Below, piece by piece: positions 7,394 through 16,070 of a stretch of DNA of 24,418 nt. This DNA comes from Candidatus Nomurabacteria bacterium UBA5155. Lineage in GTDB: Bacteria > Patescibacteriota > Minisyncoccia > Phycocordibacterales > UBA9973. The position numbers were made by a program, and so were the translations under genes. The notes beneath the pieces were generated by a model. It was not told the origin of the DNA, did no database searches, and was given only the letters and a program-made list of their open reading frames with translations. Positions within the stretch are counted from its first letter, which is position 1. Every line of letters starts with the position of its first letter. Where the stretch lies: contig DHXN01000005.1 in assembly GCA_002413705.1 (NCBI GenBank), positions 495-24,912 on the forward strand. Reading direction: 5' to 3'.

Positions 7394-7422
7394 CTGGCAA
7401 AAACCCTTAGAAATGCTATAGT
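7394..7422 (+). promoter_or_regulatory. Promoter of thrS, predicted leaderless
   Basis: CTGGCA (7394-7399), a 17-nt spacer and an extended -10 TGC-TATAGT (TATAGT at 7417-7422). Only 6 nt separate the -10 from the ATG at 7429, so transcription should start at the start codon. There is no room for a T-box or other leader control. Confidence 0.75.
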
Positions 7423-7428
7423 TTTCAG

Positions 7429-9174
7429 ATGAATACTAACATCGAACATCAACGCCATTCCCTTGCCCATCTTTTAGGAGCTGCCGTGACAGAGCTTTAT
7501 CCAGATGCAAAATTGACGCTTGGCCCAGCAGTGGATGATGGTTTTTATTACGATATTAAGTTTGCCGATGGATCGGTGAATGAAGCGGCGCTCGCATCTA
7601 TTGAACATAAAATGCGCGAGCTCCTCCCTACTTGGACGACAGTTACTCACAAAGAACTTTCAAAAGAAGCAGCCCTGGAACATTTCAAAGGCAACGAATT
7701 CAAAGCAGAACTCATTAATGAAATTGCGGAACGCGGAGAAAAAATCACCATCTACACAATGGGATCATTCACTGATCTTTGTCGCGGCGGACATATCGAT
7801 GATCTCAGCACTATCGACCCTGACTCTTTCAAACTTGATCGCATTGCCGGCGCATACTGGCGTGGCAAAGAAACCAATCCTATGTTAACGCGTATCTACG
7901 GTTTGGCATTTGAAACAAAAGCTGATCTTGAGCACTATCAATGGCAGCAAGAAGAAGGCCGCAAGCGCGACCATCGTAAGCTTGGCAAGGAACTGAAACT
8001 GTTCACGATTTCTGATCTCGTTGGCGCGGGGCTTCCCCTCTTTCAGCCAAATGGCGTGGTTATTCGCAAAGAACTTGAGGAATATCTTTGGAGTCTGCAT
8101 AAAAGAAAAGGATATGACCGCGTTTGGACACCGCATTTGGCCAAAGAAGCACTGTACGAAAAGTCAGGTCACGCTGGTCACTACATGGACGATATGTTTT
8201 CTGTGAAAGGTGGAAGTTCAAAAGAGGATTTTTATGTGAAGCCCATGAATTGTCCGCATCACATTCAAATCTTTGCTGACAACCAGTTCTCATACCGCGA
8301 CATGCCAGTGCGCTATTTCGAACCGGCGACTGTATATCGCGATGAAAAGACTGGTCAGCTTGGCGGTCTGACGCGTGTACGATCCATCACCCAAGACGAT
8401 GGGCATATTTTCTGCCGGCCTGAGCAGATTGGGCCAGAGATCACCACTATTGTGAATATCATTAAAGAATTTTATACAACGATGGGAATGATCAGTGATT
8501 ATTGGGTACGACTTTCATTGCGCGGTGATGATACATCGAAATATCTTGGATCGGATGAAGTGTGGAACACTGCTGAAAATGCTCTGACAGAAGTGTGCAA
8601 AAATCTCGATCTGCCTTATAGACCAGCAAAAGACGAGGCCGCATTTTACGGTCCAAAGCTCGACTTCATGTTCAAGGATGCCATTGGTCGTGAACATCAA
8701 CTTGCAACCGTGCAATGTGATTTCAATCTTCCTGAACGCTTTGAACTTTCATATATCAATGAACAGGGTGAGAAAGAACAACCAGTGATGATCCACCGCG
8801 CGATCTCGGGATCACTTGAACGCTTCATGGGTGTGATGATCGAACATTTTGCTGGCGCATTTCCTGTTTGGCTTGCTCCAGTGCAAGTGGCGATTCTGCC
8901 TGTGGGAGAAAAATTTGCGGAGTATGGCGAGAAAGTGAAACTCGCACTTGAAGATGCAGACATTCGCGTGACTATGTCAACAACAGAAAGTCTCGGCAAA
9001 CGCATTCGCCAAGCCAAGACAGAAAAAATCCCATATCAAATTGTGATCGGGGAAAAAGAGCAGACTTCTGATACTCTCACTGTCGAAGGCCGCAATGACC
9101 TGAAACTCGAAAACATCTCTGTCGATGATTTCATTGCTCGCATTGCAGAAGAAATCAAAAACCGAAATCTGTAA
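7429..9174 (+). CDS. thrS: Threonyl-tRNA synthetase without the N-terminal TGS domain
   Basis: This cytoplasmic enzyme charges tRNA-Thr with threonine. The protein opens directly in the editing domain (HSLAH, H10 and H14; CRGGH with C118 and H122). The class II catalytic core follows, with motif 2 YRDEKTG (303-309), zinc ligands C275 (MNCPHH), H326 (DDGHIF) and H456 (IHRA), and motif 3 around R465 (GSLERFMG). The anticodon-binding domain lies from about 484 to the end. The usual TGS domain of about 60 residues is absent, and the promoter 6 nt before the ATG leaves no room for it. At 581 residues it is otherwise full length. It converges with gyrB, with 13 nt between the stop codons and no visible terminator. 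Confidence 0.97.
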   Translation: MNTNIEHQRHSLAHLLGAAVTELYPDAKLTLGPAVDDGFYYDIKFADGSVNEAALASIEHKMRELLPTWTTVTHKELSKEAALEHFKGNEFKAELINEIAERGEKITIYTMGSFTDLCRGGHIDDLSTIDPDSFKLDRIAGAYWRGKETNPMLTRIYGLAFETKADLEHYQWQQEEGRKRDHRKLGKELKLFTISDLVGAGLPLFQPNGVVIRKELEEYLWSLHKRKGYDRVWTPHLAKEALYEKSGHAGHYMDDMFSVKGGSSKEDFYVKPMNCPHHIQIFADNQFSYRDMPVRYFEPATVYRDEKTGQLGGLTRVRSITQDDGHIFCRPEQIGPEITTIVNIIKEFYTTMGMISDYWVRLSLRGDDTSKYLGSDEVWNTAENALTEVCKNLDLPYRPAKDEAAFYGPKLDFMFKDAIGREHQLATVQCDFNLPERFELSYINEQGEKEQPVMIHRAISGSLERFMGVMIEHFAGAFPVWLAPVQVAILPVGEKFAEYGEKVKLALEDADIRVTMSTTESLGKRIRQAKTEKIPYQIVIGEKEQTSDTLTVEGRNDLKLENISVDDFIARIAEEIKNRNL

Positions 9175-9187
9175 TAAAAAATAGTAA

Positions 9188-11272
9188 TTATATATCGAGG
9201 TTTGCCATCTTGGCATTGGACTGGATGAAAGATTTGCGTGGCGCAACTTCGGATCCCATCAGGATATCGAAGGTTTTATTTGCTTCTTCGGCATCTTCGA
9301 TGACTACTTGCTTGAGCACGCGATTATTTGGATCCATGGTTGTTTCCCACAATTCGTCAGAGTTCATTTCACCAAGACCTTTATATCGCTGAATGATGAC
9401 CTTCATGTTGCGTTTGGACTTAGGGTTTGCCTCCTCTGCCTCTTCGTTCTCTTCTTCGGCTTCAGGATCAGGCTCTCCGCCCTCGCTGTCGGGATTCACC
9501 TCTTCGATCACTGCTCCGCCCATACCCTGAAGGATAGTTTCCTTCTCTGTATCAGTGTATGCGTATGCAATCTCTTTGCCCTTCTTAATTTTATACAATG
9601 GTGGCAATGCAATATAAATAAAACCTGCATCAATAACAGCGCGGAAATAACGATAGAACAATGTCAAAATAAGTGTGGTGATGTGTGAACCGTCGACATC
9701 GGCATCTGTGGCAATGATGATTTTGTGATAACGCATTTTATCAAGATCAAATGTATCGCCGATAGATGTACCCATGGCGATCACCAAGTTTTTGATTTCT
9801 TGTGAGCCGAGCATACGGTCCAGTCGCGCGCGTTCCACGTTCAAAATTTTTCCGCGCAATGGCAGTATGGCTTGGGTGCGACGATCACGTCCCATCTTTG
9901 CTGTACCACCGGCAGAGTCTCCCTCCACAATGAAGAGCTCTGATTCTGAAGCGTCTTTGGTCTGACAGTCGGCCAGCTTGCCCGGCAGCGTCATACCTTC
10001 AAGCGCGCCTTTGCGTAAAATAGAATCCTTGGCGGCTTTTGCGGCTTTGCGGGCGCGTAGTGCGAGCAACACTTTCATGATGATCGCTTTTGCCTCATCG
10101 GGATGTTCTTCCAAAAACAGTCCAAATGCCTCACCAAATGCTGTTGCGGTTGCACCCATCGCCTCTGTCGAACCGAGTTTGGCTTTAGTCTGACCTTCAA
10201 ATTGAATCTCTGCCAATTTAACAGAGATCACCACAGTCAAACCTTCAAGTACATCATCACCGGAGAATGCTCCATCAGCTTCTTTCACTAAGTTATTTTT
10301 CTTGGCATAGTTGTTGATCAGACGAGTCAATGCTGTTTTAAAACCGGTGACATGCATACCGCCCTCCGACGTATAAATATTGTTCGCGAAAGGCACAATG
10401 CGAGGACTGATATCATCGACATATTGCAGAGCGATTTCTACACCGACACCATCCTGTTCTTTATCACAATAAAAAATAGTTGGGTTAATGATTTTTTGTC
10501 GTTCATTGTAGTGACGCACCAATGATTGTAGCCCCCCTTCGAAATAGTATGAAATAGACGGCGCTTCAAGACCAAGCTCTTTGAACCAAAATACTTTGTC
10601 AGCATCAAATTTTTCTGTTACCTCACGCGCATCAATCACTGTCACACGCAATTTCTTCACTAGATATGCCTGCTGTCGCAAACGATCAATGACAGTCTTC
10701 CAATCAAAATCAGTTGTGTCTTTAAAAATAGTAGCGTCCGGTTCGAATGAAATGATCGTACCGTTATTTTTGGTGGTGCCAATTTTTTTCACATTGGCTT
10801 TTTTATTACCTTGTGAATATTCCTGCATCCAGACTTCGCCGTCTTTGTGCACTTCGGCACGAGTATAGATAGACAGTGCATTGACCACAGAGGCACCCAC
10901 GCCGTGCAGACCGCCAGACACTTTATAGCCACTGCCTTCGCCACCGAACTTACCGCCGGCGTGAAGTGTCGTCATCACTGTTTCAAGTGCGGACACTTTT
11001 GTTTTTGAATGAATGCCAACCGGGATACCGCGACCGTTGTCGGCCACACGCACACGATTGCCGGGAAGCAGCACGACTTCAATCCGAGAGGCATGTCCTG
11101 CCATGGCTTCATCGCGAGAGTTATCAAAAATTTCCCATACCAAATGGTGCAGACCATCAATGCCTGTCGATCCGATATACATACCGGGACGTCGACGTAC
11201 CGGCTCTAGCCCCTCAAGAACTGAAATTTGATCCGCTCCATAGGAGTCTTTTTTCTCTGCCGCCTTTGCCAT
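9188..11272 (-). CDS. gyrB: DNA gyrase subunit B
   Basis: This is the ATPase subunit of gyrase, which introduces negative supercoils together with GyrA. The GHKL ATPase domain shows WEIFDNSRDEA with the catalytic E47 and N51, DNGRGIP (78-84) and the lid GGLHGVGASVVNAL (120-133). The transducer and the TOPRIM domain follow, with FIVEGDSAGG (447-456, E450) and the DADVDG metal site (523-528). The family segment IIQRYKGLGEMN (626-637) is present. An acidic low-complexity insert of about 30 residues (roughly 590-620, rich in Glu) sits just before it. At 694 residues it is a typical short, non-enterobacterial GyrB. gyrA is not in the window. The promoter is very close to the ATG. Confidence 0.96.
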   Translation of the reverse strand: MAKAAEKKDSYGADQISVLEGLEPVRRRPGMYIGSTGIDGLHHLVWEIFDNSRDEAMAGHASRIEVVLLPGNRVRVADNGRGIPVGIHSKTKVSALETVMTTLHAGGKFGGEGSGYKVSGGLHGVGASVVNALSIYTRAEVHKDGEVWMQEYSQGNKKANVKKIGTTKNNGTIISFEPDATIFKDTTDFDWKTVIDRLRQQAYLVKKLRVTVIDAREVTEKFDADKVFWFKELGLEAPSISYYFEGGLQSLVRHYNERQKIINPTIFYCDKEQDGVGVEIALQYVDDISPRIVPFANNIYTSEGGMHVTGFKTALTRLINNYAKKNNLVKEADGAFSGDDVLEGLTVVISVKLAEIQFEGQTKAKLGSTEAMGATATAFGEAFGLFLEEHPDEAKAIIMKVLLALRARKAAKAAKDSILRKGALEGMTLPGKLADCQTKDASESELFIVEGDSAGGTAKMGRDRRTQAILPLRGKILNVERARLDRMLGSQEIKNLVIAMGTSIGDTFDLDKMRYHKIIIATDADVDGSHITTLILTLFYRYFRAVIDAGFIYIALPPLYKIKKGKEIAYAYTDTEKETILQGMGGAVIEEVNPDSEGGEPDPEAEEENEEAEEANPKSKRNMKVIIQRYKGLGEMNSDELWETTMDPNNRVLKQVVIEDAEEANKTFDILMGSEVAPRKSFIQSNAKMANLDI

Positions 11273-11284
11273 AAATATGCTGTA

Positions 11285-11313
11285 ATTATAGCACTTTTAG
11301 CCATTTACTGCAA
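11285..11313 (-). promoter_or_regulatory. Promoter of gyrB
   Basis: TTGCAG (11308-11313), a 17-nt spacer and a consensus TATAAT (11285-11290) preceded by TGC (extended -10). The -10 ends 12 nt before the gyrB ATG, giving a leader of about 5 nt. The -35 overlaps the last codons of the upstream helicase gene. Confidence 0.85.
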
Positions 11314-14257
11314 CGCCAAAACGCCTTGCCATTACACAGTATTCGCACTGTTCGCCTTCGCCATAAAGCTTGGCATGACAAGGTCGATCGATCCATGTCC
11401 CCTGTTGCAAAAGCTGGTGATATGTTTTGATATCATCATGCAATCGGGCCAGATCTTCATGTCCGATACGTCGCGTGTAGACAGCATTTTTATCATTCTT
11501 TTTAGCTTCCAAAAATACCAACCGCGACTCTGATACCACTGTCATGTTTTTTGAAAAGCCATTGATCAAATACGAATACATCGCCAGCTGGCGAAGCAAG
11601 CCGGACATTCTGCCTTCTTGATCAGATTTTTCTATTTCATTGGCAGTTTTGACACTGCCGGTTTTCCAATCAGTGACACGTACTTCATTGCTGATGATTT
11701 CTTCCACCAGGTCGATCTTGCCAAACATTGAAAGTCCCGGAAAGTCGGCGTCATGATAGGGAAAAGATTTTTCTGTTGTGAACTGTCGATTGATCGTTGG
11801 TAATGTATACTCAATCCAATGCAATACAATCGGCAATGCTTGCGCCGCCAAACGGTATGCATGCGCTTCATTGTATCGAGCTTCGAGCGTGGCACGACGT
11901 TCGACCTCTGATGTCAAATGTTCTTTGGAAGGAATGCTTTCTGATTTCAAGATGAATTCAATGCCGGCATGCACAATCGTTCCAACATGCAACGAATCGC
12001 TCAGCGGTTCGGGTAGTTGTAATAAATTTCTGAAATACCATTTCCATGGACACTCAAAAAAGTTATTGAGCATCGTCACCGATACGGGCCGCTTTTGATA
12101 TTCATCGCGCACCAGCTCAGTGATATCATATGTTTCGACGATAGGCCGCGCTGTCACATACAGCTGGCTGTCAGCATCCAAAATCGCACATTCGCTTTCA
12201 TCCATGGTTTCTTTTTCAAATGATGACGCCGGCAGTGCCGCAATGATGCTCGCCAGCTGCTGATCCGCGCCGCTGTAGCTATGACGACTGTATGACATTG
12301 TGCAGAAACGCTTTGCGCGAGTCAGTGCCACATAGAGCTGACGTTTTTGCACCTGCTCATCATGATCCATAATTTTCTCTTCGATATTTTCTGGCAGTGT
12401 AAATGCATTGCGCTTTGTGCCATTGAGCGAGCGTTCATCCATATGCGCGATCCATACCGCATCAAATTCCAACCCTTTTGATCCGTGCAATGTCAGCACT
12501 TTGATGCCTTTGTTCGCGCCAAATACAGCCAGAGAAATATCTTCATCGTATTCTTGCAGGCGGTCAATAAACTCTATGTACGAAGCCAGATCAACTCCCT
12601 CACCGCGCTGTGCTTGTGATAGTGCAAGGTGCAGCATTGTGCGAATAATTTCAATGCGACGACGCAGTGTTTCGTCATCTTTAGATGTATCAAGCAAGCA
12701 ATCCTCCGCAATGATTTGTATCAGCGAATACGCATCGTGACCTTGTGACAGTGTCAGCCACTGTTCTATTTTTTTTGCGTGACGTTGTATTGTTTCATCA
12801 TCAGCATCGAGCATCGATTCGAGTGTGATTTTTTTGGCGGACACTTTTTGCAAAAATGCGTGAGCAGCCAGTGGTGTGATACCGGAGATCGGATCAAGTA
12901 AGCTGCGTGACAGTGCGACAGTATTAAACGGTTCGACAACAATACGCAGTACCGTCAGCAAAGCTTGTGTATCAGCCAGTTCAAACAGTCGCAATGAAGT
13001 AGTAGTAGCGACAGGCATCCCCATGTCGCGCAACACACTGATTGCATTTTTAACCTGACGATTTTTTGACACCAATACTGCGCAATCATCAACAGAAACT
13101 CCTCGAGCGATTTTTTCTTTGATATCAAGACCGGCACGAATAATTTCATCACGCGGATAGTCGCACTCCACCAGTCGTACCGCGTGCGCATCGAAACTGC
13201 TTCCGACAAGCTTTCCTTCTGCCATGGCGCTTTGCAACAACGTTTCTGCGGTATCCAAAATAGTTTGTGTTGAACGATAGTTTTGCGTCAGCGTGATCTG
13301 AACTACATTTTTAAATGTATGAATAAAGCTTTCAAAGTATTCTTGAGAAGCACCGCCAAAACCATAAATCAACTGACGGTCATCCCCCACCACAAAAATA
13401 TTCTGCGTTTCTTCATCCGCCCACACCAACTCTAAAAACTTATTCTGAATAGCGCTTGAATCTTGATGTTCATCGACAAGCACATACAAAAATTGTTCAC
13501 GGATAGTGGCGCGAGCATCATCGGAAACTTCCACCAGCTTCACCAGCAACTCAAGCGCGTCATTGTAGTCGATCAAATTGCGTTCAGTTTTCAACACTTC
13601 ATACGCATCATAAAATGCAGCGACCTCCAGCGAACGTTCTAAACTTTCTAATTTCTTTTCAATTTCTTTTTTCAGCTGTCCTTTTGATTCTCCGCGAGAT
13701 GAAATACTGTCGGGATCATGTTTTATTCTTTCAATATCTTCAATGAGTGAGTTTTTGAATTCGGCAGCGCTGATGCGTTCTCTTTTCAACAGTGAAATCA
13801 ACGATCCAATATCGCGCACATACATTGCCTTGTTGCTGCGCGGACGAAGGTATTGCCATTCTCTGCTGTGCAGCAGTTCATCATAGAGTACGACGGTGCC
13901 GGCAGTATCCAGCAGTGTCGGCGCTGTATCAAAACCAAGCGCATGCGGATACTGTTCTATCATGTTCAATGCAAATGCATGAAATGTCGTCACGCGCACC
14001 CGTGTTGCAGCCGCGCCAATATATCGCAACAAACGCTCTCGCATCGCTTTCACTCCGGCATTGGTAAATGTCAGACACAATATTCCATCAGGTGGCGTAC
14101 CTGTTTCATTTCGTAAAATATGTGCAATACGAAGTGCCAAGACCTGTGTTTTACCTGTACCCGGCCCAGCGATCACCATGACCGGTCCTTCTGTGGTATC
14201 AACCGCCCTTTTTTGCTCAGTATTCAATGTCTTGTAGGCAGCGAGAAAATCGTCCAT
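11297..14257 (-). CDS. UvrD/Rep-family helicase fused to a PD-(D/E)XK nuclease with Fe-S-type cysteines (AddA/AdnA-like)
   Basis: This is a superfamily 1A DNA helicase. Motifs in order: Q motif LNTEQKRAV (11-19), Walker A GPGTGKT (31-37), Ia LTFTNAGVKAMRER (62-75), II VDEHQD (261-266), III VVGDDRQLIYGFGGA (289-303), IV TQNYRST (324-330), V LTLHGSKGLEFD (588-599) and VI LYVALTRAK (641-649). A C-terminal RecB-family nuclease domain starts near 725. It has H764, D849 (GKID) and D863-x-K865 (TDWKTG). Cys736, Cys960, Cys971 and Cys974 match the four-cysteine Fe-S arrangement of AddB/Cas4/AdnA nucleases. A single chain with helicase and nuclease suggests double-strand end processing, though the partner subunit is not in the window. 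At 986 residues it seems complete. Its start is supported by a -10 six nt before the ATG. Confidence 0.93.
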   Translation of the reverse strand: MDDFLAAYKTLNTEQKRAVDTTEGPVMVIAGPGTGKTQVLALRIAHILRNETGTPPDGILCLTFTNAGVKAMRERLLRYIGAAATRVRVTTFHAFALNMIEQYPHALGFDTAPTLLDTAGTVVLYDELLHSREWQYLRPRSNKAMYVRDIGSLISLLKRERISAAEFKNSLIEDIERIKHDPDSISSRGESKGQLKKEIEKKLESLERSLEVAAFYDAYEVLKTERNLIDYNDALELLVKLVEVSDDARATIREQFLYVLVDEHQDSSAIQNKFLELVWADEETQNIFVVGDDRQLIYGFGGASQEYFESFIHTFKNVVQITLTQNYRSTQTILDTAETLLQSAMAEGKLVGSSFDAHAVRLVECDYPRDEIIRAGLDIKEKIARGVSVDDCAVLVSKNRQVKNAISVLRDMGMPVATTTSLRLFELADTQALLTVLRIVVEPFNTVALSRSLLDPISGITPLAAHAFLQKVSAKKITLESMLDADDETIQRHAKKIEQWLTLSQGHDAYSLIQIIAEDCLLDTSKDDETLRRRIEIIRTMLHLALSQAQRGEGVDLASYIEFIDRLQEYDEDISLAVFGANKGIKVLTLHGSKGLEFDAVWIAHMDERSLNGTKRNAFTLPENIEEKIMDHDEQVQKRQLYVALTRAKRFCTMSYSRHSYSGADQQLASIIAALPASSFEKETMDESECAILDADSQLYVTARPIVETYDITELVRDEYQKRPVSVTMLNNFFECPWKWYFRNLLQLPEPLSDSLHVGTIVHAGIEFILKSESIPSKEHLTSEVERRATLEARYNEAHAYRLAAQALPIVLHWIEYTLPTINRQFTTEKSFPYHDADFPGLSMFGKIDLVEEIISNEVRVTDWKTGSVKTANEIEKSDQEGRMSGLLRQLAMYSYLINGFSKNMTVVSESRLVFLEAKKNDKNAVYTRRIGHEDLARLHDDIKTYHQLLQQGTWIDRPCHAKLYGEGEQCEYCVMARRFGVAVNG

Positions 14258-14263
14258 GACAGT

Positions 14264-14272
14264 ATTGTATCA
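14264..14272 (-). promoter_or_regulatory. Extended -10 of the helicase-nuclease gene, predicted leaderless
   Basis: TGA-TACAAT on the minus strand (TACAAT at 14264-14269) ends 6 nt before the ATG at 14257. No convincing -35 is seen, which an extended -10 does not need. It lies back to back with the plus-strand promoter at 14291-14299. Confidence 0.55.
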
Positions 14273-14290
14273 TGTCCGCACAATCGAAAA

Positions 14291-14299
14291 TGCTATACT
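14291..14299 (+). promoter_or_regulatory. Extended -10 of the metallophosphoesterase gene, predicted leaderless
   Basis: TGC-TATACT (TATACT at 14294-14299) ends 6 nt before the ATG at 14306. The -35 region is poor, as expected for a TGn promoter. It decides the start codon, since longer in-frame readings would run back into the helicase gene and its promoter. Confidence 0.65.
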
Positions 14300-14305
14300 G
14301 TGCTT

Positions 14306-15412
14306 ATGAATTCACGAACATTTGTCTTTTTCCTTGCTGTATTATTTCTCTTTTTTATCTGTTTCTTCACCGCTCGTGTCTATATATATGGTCTGCAAAC
14401 CGGCAGTCATGCCAGCAAAAGTATCCTGATTAGTCTGCTATTGCTTCCTGTTTTGTATGTAGGAAGTTTATTTGATGCCAACACCGGCAATCGCCTGGGT
14501 AAAACCGTTTATACTATCGTGAATATCATCGCGGGAATATTTTTTTATATTTTTCTCGGCGCACTGGCATTAGGAATCATCAGTGTGGGATTTTTGATGG
14601 CAGGAAGTGATGTGCCTCTTGTTATTGCGTGGGGCGTGCTCATTCTTTCATTGGTCGCAGCCGGTGTTGGATTTATTCAAGCAAAAGAAATTGTTGTCAC
14701 TCGCTACACTGTCACACTTCCGAATGCGCCGGCATCATGGCATGGCAAAACTGCTGCCATGATTTCCGACACACATTTTGGTTTAATCAATTACAAAAAA
14801 TTTTCTAATAAAATTGTGAACAAGATTCTGGCTTTGAAACCCGATTTTGTTTTGCATGCCGGTGATTTTTATGACGGACCGATTGTCGACACCACACCGA
14901 TCACTGAGTCGTGGAAAAAGCTGACATCACAAATGCCGCTTTTTTATACACCCGGCAATCACGAAGCATATGGCGACTACACCATGTTCGTGGACTCTGT
15001 GCGAGCAGCTGGCGCAACAGTGCTCGATGACAAAGTTGTCGAATATGACGGCGTGCAAATCGTTGGTGTGCTATATCGCGACGGCAAAGAAAACCCTGCG
15101 GTTGATGAAGCGCTCGGCGCACTTTCAATTGATCCTGCCAAAGCGACAATTCTGATCAATCATCCGCCAACAGCATTTAGCATTCCGGAAAAGTATGGCG
15201 TCAATCTGATTGTTTCAGGCCACACTCATCGCGGTCAGTTTTGGCCATTGTGTTATATCAATCACAAAATCTATGGCGCATATGACTACGGCATGCACAA
15301 ATACAATGACATGGTTTCAATCACCAGTGACGGTATCGGCACCTTTGGACCGCCAATGCGCTTATATAACAAGCCAGAAATCGTCCTTATTGACTTTTTT
15401 GTTAAAAGATAG
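14306..15412 (+). CDS. Membrane-anchored calcineurin-like metallophosphoesterase
   Basis: The N-terminal 130 residues form about four transmembrane helices (roughly 5-24, 38-55, 68-98 and 103-124). The catalytic domain follows with all five metal-site blocks: SDTHFG (154-159; D155, H157), GDFYDG (186-191; D187), GNHE (217-220; N218, H219), NHPP (H286) and SGHTHRGQFWP (304-314; H306, H308). This is the YaeI/YkuE-like branch, whose members act on phosphodiesters near the membrane, including lipid-linked substrates; the substrate here is not known. The 368-residue frame was started at the ATG 6 nt after a TATACT box, since the open frame extends upstream only by overlapping the helicase gene. 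The last codons hold the promoter of the next gene. Confidence 0.9.
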   Translation: MNSRTFVFFLAVLFLFFICFFTARVYIYGLQTGSHASKSILISLLLLPVLYVGSLFDANTGNRLGKTVYTIVNIIAGIFFYIFLGALALGIISVGFLMAGSDVPLVIAWGVLILSLVAAGVGFIQAKEIVVTRYTVTLPNAPASWHGKTAAMISDTHFGLINYKKFSNKIVNKILALKPDFVLHAGDFYDGPIVDTTPITESWKKLTSQMPLFYTPGNHEAYGDYTMFVDSVRAAGATVLDDKVVEYDGVQIVGVLYRDGKENPAVDEALGALSIDPAKATILINHPPTAFSIPEKYGVNLIVSGHTHRGQFWPLCYINHKIYGAYDYGMHKYNDMVSITSDGIGTFGPPMRLYNKPEIVLIDFFVKR

Positions 15413-15418
15413 TATAGT
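15390..15418 (+). promoter_or_regulatory. Promoter of the exported 190-aa protein
   Basis: TTGACT (15390-15395), a 17-nt spacer and TATAGT (15413-15418). It overlaps the last codons of the phosphoesterase gene. The predicted start gives a leader of about 13 nt before the ATG at 15438, with no Shine-Dalgarno in it. Confidence 0.8.
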
Positions 15419-15437
15419 GAAATCAAAAATAGTTGAT

Positions 15438-16010
15438 ATGAAAACACTACTACGTCTAACCAGTGCATTTCAGAAATGTGCTGCCATTACAGTACTGTTG
15501 GTACTGTCTATTACATCATATACTTTTGCTCAAACTGATAAGCAAGCGATTGCTAGCAGTGTGACCCATCCAAAAAGCACCGATTCATTTAATACAGTGA
15601 CTCCACCTTCACCAGACACCTGGGGAAAGATCATCGGTACTAAAAAAGAAGTTTCCTACACCACGAAGGATGGTAGCAGAACTTACAAAATCGGTGACAA
15701 GATAAATATCGGCCTGGGCAGCGGTGAGCGCAAGGAATTTCAATATATTCATTTTCATTTTTCTAAAAATGGTTTTGCAAAACTACTTAATGCCGAACCT
15801 GCAGAACTGGATAAAAAATATGAGGGCGGTCAAGGAGGTGAAGGTGTTGTCGCCGACATCTACGAAGTGCTTCTTGATCCAACTGATATTTTAAAGGATA
15901 AGATATATCACAAATCTCCTAAGAAAATAGTAATATTTTTTAGAATCGGAGAAGATGACGTATATGACGCCGATATTGAATTAGCACTGCGAACAAAAGA
16001 AGTTGATTAA
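15438..16010 (+). CDS. Predicted exported protein, 190 aa, unknown function
   Basis: A Sec-type signal peptide is visible: a basic start (MKTLLRLTSAFQK), a hydrophobic core around residues 14-28 and a likely cleavage after TFA near residue 30. The mature part has a Ser/Thr/Pro-rich linker (about 34-60), then KEVSYTTKDGSRTYKIGDKI and IHFHFSKNGF, which look like a beta-rich domain. It ends without a membrane anchor or sorting motif. The family is not recognised. A strong promoter (TTGACT-N17-TATAGT) directly upstream and a terminator directly downstream make it a single-gene unit. The start at 15438 was chosen because longer in-frame starts overlap the phosphoesterase gene and lack the signal peptide position. 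Confidence 0.75.
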   Translation: MKTLLRLTSAFQKCAAITVLLVLSITSYTFAQTDKQAIASSVTHPKSTDSFNTVTPPSPDTWGKIIGTKKEVSYTTKDGSRTYKIGDKINIGLGSGERKEFQYIHFHFSKNGFAKLLNAEPAELDKKYEGGQGGEGVVADIYEVLLDPTDILKDKIYHKSPKKIVIFFRIGEDDVYDADIELALRTKEVD

Positions 16011-16025
16011 ATTAATTTCAAAACA

Positions 16026-16052
16026 AAAGCCCCTCATAATGAGAGGCTTTTT
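16026..16052. terminator. Bidirectional terminator between the exported-protein gene and tRNA-Ser
   Basis: AAAGCCCCTCA and TGAGAGGCTTT form an 11-bp stem with one mismatch and a 3-nt loop. A run of T follows on the plus strand and TTTTGTTTTG on the minus strand. It can end both the plus-strand gene (stop at 16010) and the minus-strand tRNA transcript. Confidence 0.8.
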
Positions 16053-16070
16053 ATGTTCTTGATTTTCGAG

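Noticed and set aside
14120..14305. Extended N-terminus for the metallophosphoesterase
   Set aside because: It would overlap the helicase gene and run through both divergent promoters; the ATG at 14306 begins with a good membrane helix and lies 6 nt after TATACT.
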